Shown piece by piece: positions 38,050 to 41,445 of a stretch of 41,445 bases of DNA. The stretch is taken from the NCBI GenBank assembly GCA_024762535.1, contig JANTHG010000005.1, positions 1-41,445 of the forward strand, written 5' to 3'. The stretch comes from Calditrichaceae bacterium. Lineage in GTDB: Bacteria; Calditrichota; Calditrichia; Calditrichales; Calditrichaceae. Under the pieces are notes generated by a model. It was not told the DNA's origin. It worked only from the letters and a program-made list of their open reading frames with translations, and ran no database searches. Made by a program: the position numbers and the translations under genes. Every line of letters starts with the position of its first letter. The first letter of the stretch is position 1.

Positions 38050-38439
38050 TTAGTCTTCCAGCTCTTTTCCGATCTGGCCCAGGATATCATCCCGGATGAG
38101 CATTAAAATTGCTGCCTGTGGAACAATCAGATATTTTTCATTATCCAGTTCAATTTCCACGGCTGCTTTACGAACAAACAGGGCGTAATCTCCTTCTTCC
38201 ACCTGAAGCGGTAAATATTTAGGTTCGAATCCACGGGTATCCCAGGGTTCTTGTCCGCCGCCCTGAGGATCCGGCAGTAAATAGCCGGGGCCCACTTTTT
38301 CCACATAACCGCCCTGAACGCTCTCTTTGCTTTCAACACCCTGGGGCAGATAGAGCCCAAAATTAGTCCGTGCTCGGGCTTCATCGGGTTTGATGAGAAC
38401 ACGATCACCCACAATAATAATTTTTTTATTTTTTTCCAT
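38050..38439 (-). CDS. GroES-like co-chaperone family protein (chaperonin-10 fold, stand-alone)
   Basis: IIVGDRVLIKPDEARARTNFGLYLPQGVESKESVQGGYVEKVGPGYLLP...EGDYALFVRKAAVEIELDNEKYLIVPQAAILMLIRD. Confidence 0.82.
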   Translation of the reverse strand: MEKNKKIIIVGDRVLIKPDEARARTNFGLYLPQGVESKESVQGGYVEKVGPGYLLPDPQGGGQEPWDTRGFEPKYLPLQVEEGDYALFVRKAAVEIELDNEKYLIVPQAAILMLIRDDILGQIGKELED

Positions 38440-38525
38440 TCTTCATTTCGTAATTGGTAGATAATACTGTAAATTTATCACTAAGGTACAACAATCGCAA
38501 ACCTAATCTAAAGAGAATATTAATC

Positions 38526-39614
38526 GTGCCAATAAAACGAAACTATTTCATTGTACTGTTCTGCCTGTTTAGCACGATTGCTTTTTCCCAATCCATTGAT
38601 TTTCGCGGGCAACTATCCGGTTGGGGTTCCGCAGCCCGGCCGCAGTCAGACTGGAAAAGCGCTGCGGGCATTCGCTATTTACCGGAACTCTCGTTTACAC
38701 AGCCGTTATCGGAAAGCTGGTTCTGGAGTCTGCTTGCCGGCGGAAACGGTGTATTACGCTTTAGCAGTACGGCACAGCCGGAATTCAACTTAAAGCTCTA
38801 TCGCCTGCAAACGCGCCTGGCCACAGCGCAGAGCGAAACACGACTCGGTTTGCAAAAAATCACTTTTGGACCGGCACAACTTTTACGCAGTCTGCAATGG
38901 TTTGACGGGATTGATCCCAAAGATCCGTTGCGCTTAACTTCCGGTGTGTATGCTGCCCGTTACCGATACACCTTTTTAAACAATAACAATCTCTGGCTTT
39001 GGTCGCTCTACGGCAATTCCGAACGGCGCAGCAAAGATCGGTTCGCTTCGGTTCCTACACAACCGGAATGGGGCGGCCGTTTTCAACTGGAACTACCGGA
39101 GGGCTCTGTTGCGCTTAGCAGCCATTACCACAAAGTGGACGCCAACTTTTTTACTTATCATGAAGCACGTTATGGGCTGGACGGCCGCTGGGACGGTTTT
39201 ATCGGAATTTGGGCTGAAGCGGCATTAATTCAAAACCAACATACGCAACGCCTGCCTCATTGGCAAAAATGGCTTACCATCGGTGGTGATTACACCTTTG
39301 ATGTGGGCAACGGGCTCTATCTTTTAGGGGAACACCAGAATATTTCTTCCGGCAATGAATTTCTGACTTTAAACCAACAAACCAATACCAGTGCACTCAT
39401 GTTGTCCTATCCGCTGAATTTACTGGACTCGTTTCGTATGATTTCGTATTATTCCTGGGAGACCCGATCCGTTTACCAGTTTTACAGCTGGCAGCGCGCT
39501 TACGATACACTGCTACTTGATGTGAGTCTCTTTTCATTTCCCAAAACAGCCAACCCTGTTTTGGGCGCTTATGCAGGATACGGTGCACGAATTATGCTTG
39601 TTTTTAACCATTAA
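38526..39614 (+). CDS. Predicted outer-membrane/periplasmic beta-rich protein of unknown function
   Basis: GTG at 38526 gives signal peptide (M/V)PIKRNYFIVLFCLFSTIAFSQS; aromatic-rich beta-strand pattern. The track start at 38454 lacks a signal peptide at its N-terminus. Confidence 0.65.
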   Translation: MPIKRNYFIVLFCLFSTIAFSQSIDFRGQLSGWGSAARPQSDWKSAAGIRYLPELSFTQPLSESWFWSLLAGGNGVLRFSSTAQPEFNLKLYRLQTRLATAQSETRLGLQKITFGPAQLLRSLQWFDGIDPKDPLRLTSGVYAARYRYTFLNNNNLWLWSLYGNSERRSKDRFASVPTQPEWGGRFQLELPEGSVALSSHYHKVDANFFTYHEARYGLDGRWDGFIGIWAEAALIQNQHTQRLPHWQKWLTIGGDYTFDVGNGLYLLGEHQNISSGNEFLTLNQQTNTSALMLSYPLNLLDSFRMISYYSWETRSVYQFYSWQRAYDTLLLDVSLFSFPKTANPVLGAYAGYGARIMLVFNH

Positions 39615-39627
39615 TCAGGATTTTTCT

Positions 39628-40338
39628 ATGGCAACAGAACCTTTAATTTACATCCGGCATCTCTTTAAACGCTATCACATGGGTGAAAGTGACTTTACCG
39701 CCTTAAAAGACATTACTCTGGATTTTGCTCAGGGAGAATTTACGGGCTTCGTGGGTCCCAGTGGCTCGGGCAAAACCACTCTGCTCAATATCATTGGTTC
39801 GCTGGATGTTCCTTCCGAAGGCGAAGCTACAGTTTTGGGTCATGCCATTTCAACACTCCCGGCCAAACAGGCGGCACAAGTGCGCAACCGGCATCTTGGT
39901 TTTATTTTTCAAACCTTTAATCTTTTGCCTGTGTACACGGTATACGAAAATGTGGAATTTCCTTTGCTTCTGTTGGGAATGGAAAATAAAAAACGGCGAC
40001 AGGCAGTGCTTCAGGCTTTGGAATGGGTCGGCCTGACCGATAAATTACATTCCAGACCGGCCCAACTTTCCGGTGGCGAAAGTCAACGGGTAGCCATTGC
40101 CCGGGCTATGGTAAAGCAACCCAAAATCGTTTTAGCGGATGAACCTACCGCGAACTTAGACGCCGAAAACTCACACCATATTCTTAAAACAATGAAAAAG
40201 CTGAACCGGGAACTGCAAACTACGTTTATTTTTGCAACCCATGACGAAAAAGTAGTTACCTATTTAGATCGTAAAATTACCTTACAGGACGGACGAGTGG
40301 CAAAGGATGAAATCATGCAGGAAGATAATCATGCTTAG
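39628..40338 (+). CDS. ABC transporter ATP-binding protein, LolD/MacB-like
   Basis: Walker A GPSGSGKTTLLN, signature LSGGESQRVAIARAM, Walker B IVLADEPTANLD; start ATG 39628 (MATEPLIYIRH). Confidence 0.95.
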   Translation: MATEPLIYIRHLFKRYHMGESDFTALKDITLDFAQGEFTGFVGPSGSGKTTLLNIIGSLDVPSEGEATVLGHAISTLPAKQAAQVRNRHLGFIFQTFNLLPVYTVYENVEFPLLLLGMENKKRRQAVLQALEWVGLTDKLHSRPAQLSGGESQRVAIARAMVKQPKIVLADEPTANLDAENSHHILKTMKKLNRELQTTFIFATHDEKVVTYLDRKITLQDGRVAKDEIMQEDNHA

Positions 40339-41445
40339 CCTGAAACTGGCCTGGAAAAATTTAAAAGGCGCCGGATTGCGCACCTGGCTGAATGTAGCGG
40401 TGCTTTCCATTTCATATGTGATGATTATCTGGTACCAGGGTCTGCTCGACGGCTGGCAACAACAGGCCAGGCATGACACAATCGAATGGGAAATAGGGGG
40501 CGGACAATACTGGCATTCGGCTTACGACCCCTTTGACCCTTTTTCCCTCGGTGACAGTCATGATCCGCTGCCACCGATGCTGACAGAGTCGGTACATCAG
40601 GAGAAGATAGTTCCCATCCTGATTGCACAGGGAAGCGTGTATCCACAGGGACGCTTACAGTCGGTTTTACTAAAAGGTATTCCGCCCACACAAACGATTT
40701 TAAAATTACCCACGCATTCTCTGCAAAAAGAATCCGATGCCATTCCGGCAATCATTGGGCAACGGTTTGCACAATCCACCGGCCTCAACCAGGGCGACCG
40801 TGTGATACTGCGATGGCGGGATGTTCACGGCACGTTTGATGCTACCGAAATTGAAATTATGGCCATTTTTCACACCAATGTACCTGCCGTGGATGCACAT
40901 CAAATTTGGATTCCGCTCAAACGATTACAATCCATGCTGCAACTTCCCGGCGAAGCAACCATTCTGATAAACAGTACGGGATTGAAACCGGTTCAATCTA
41001 AAAATTTTATTTACAAAGATACTTCTTTTCTCCTTAAAGATATTGAAGAAATCATCAAACGAAAATCCATTGGCGGGATGGTGATGTATCTGATTTTGCT
41101 TTCACTGGCGCTATTGGCTGTTTTCGATACGCAGGTATTATCCGTTTTTCGCCGCCAAAAAGAAATTGGCACCTTAATCGCACTCGGCATGACTCAGGGA
41201 GCCGTGGTGCGCCTGTTCACCTTAGAGGGCGCCATGCATGCTATTCTGGCAGCGGTGCTTGCTGCACTTTATGGTATTCCCCTGCTGATTTTTCAGGCAA
41301 CCAACGGCTTTTCCATCCCACAGAGCAGCCAGGATTTTGGGTTGGCCATTGCTGATAAAATATATCCGGAATACGGAATGGCTCTGATTGCAGGAACCAT
41401 TTTTATTATATGGATCGCAGCCACCATAGTCAGTTATTTCCCTGC
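40331..41445 (+). CDS. ABC transporter permease, FtsX/LolC/MacB-like (truncated by window edge)
   Basis: ATG 40331 overlaps the ATPase stop by 8 nt; reads MLSLKLAWKNLKGAGLRTWLNVAVLSISYVMIIWYQG...GGMVMYLILLSLALLAVFDTQVLSVFRRQKEIGTLIALGMTQGAVVRLFTLEGAMHAILAAVLAA; open to 41445. Not in the ORF track. Confidence 0.93.
   Translation, partial: MLSLKLAWKNLKGAGLRTWLNVAVLSISYVMIIWYQGLLDGWQQQARHDTIEWEIGGGQYWHSAYDPFDPFSLGDSHDPLPPMLTESVHQEKIVPILIAQGSVYPQGRLQSVLLKGIPPTQTILKLPTHSLQKESDAIPAIIGQRFAQSTGLNQGDRVILRWRDVHGTFDATEIEIMAIFHTNVPAVDAHQIWIPLKRLQSMLQLPGEATILINSTGLKPVQSKNFIYKDTSFLLKDIEEIIKRKSIGGMVMYLILLSLALLAVFDTQVLSVFRRQKEIGTLIALGMTQGAVVRLFTLEGAMHAILAAVLAALYGIPLLIFQATNGFSIPQSSQDFGLAIADKIYPEYGMALIAGTIFIIWIAATIVSYFP

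Noticed and set aside
40282-40903. Minus-strand ORFs at the right edge (40282-40479, 40412-40597, 40425-40751, 40597-40788, 40706-40903)
   Set aside because: Antisense to the FtsX-like permease, which reads through continuously from 40331 to the window end.
1-41445. CRISPR array, prophage or transposon
   Set aside because: No regularly spaced direct repeats, no transposase, integrase or phage structural motifs in any ORF.

Overview
41.4-kb bacterial chromosomal window, densely coding. I assign it to the FCB/Calditrichota-Bacteroidota neighbourhood by inference, from a T9SS-type C-terminal sorting tail, Reg_prop-propeller hybrid kinases and AT-rich intergenic DNA. I support about 29 CDSs. From left to right they are: a tandem-ASKHA acyl-CoA dehydratase activase; an SPW-repeat membrane protein; a seven-gene minus-strand operon (OMP, HlyD, ABC-2 permease, TolC, CMD/AhpD-like, TetR, USP) with a recognisable promoter, operator and terminator; a small sigma54-type module (second SPW protein, a PtsN-like EIIA domain apparently lacking its active-site His, and a cytosolic binding-protein-like protein); a patatin/histidine kinase/NtrC-type regulator operon; a membrane-integrated reductive-dehalogenase-like Fe-S protein; a PGRP-type amidase; two hybrid propeller kinases ending in REC, one next to an HD-GYP gene and one next to a RelA/SpoT-TPR gene; a CocE/NonD hydrolase lipoprotein; a sortilin/BNR-repeat secreted protein; a cyclophilin; a TrkA-N ion channel; a stand-alone GroES-like protein; and an outer-membrane/ABC exporter locus cut by the right edge. 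I saw no tRNA, rRNA, CRISPR array or transposase. The strongest candidates for something undescribed are the SPW/degenerate-EIIA/binding-protein module with matched -24/-12 promoters, the TM-anchored RdhA-like protein, and the RelA-TPR protein with an altered synthetase motif. All identifications come from reading motifs in the sequence; no database search was run.
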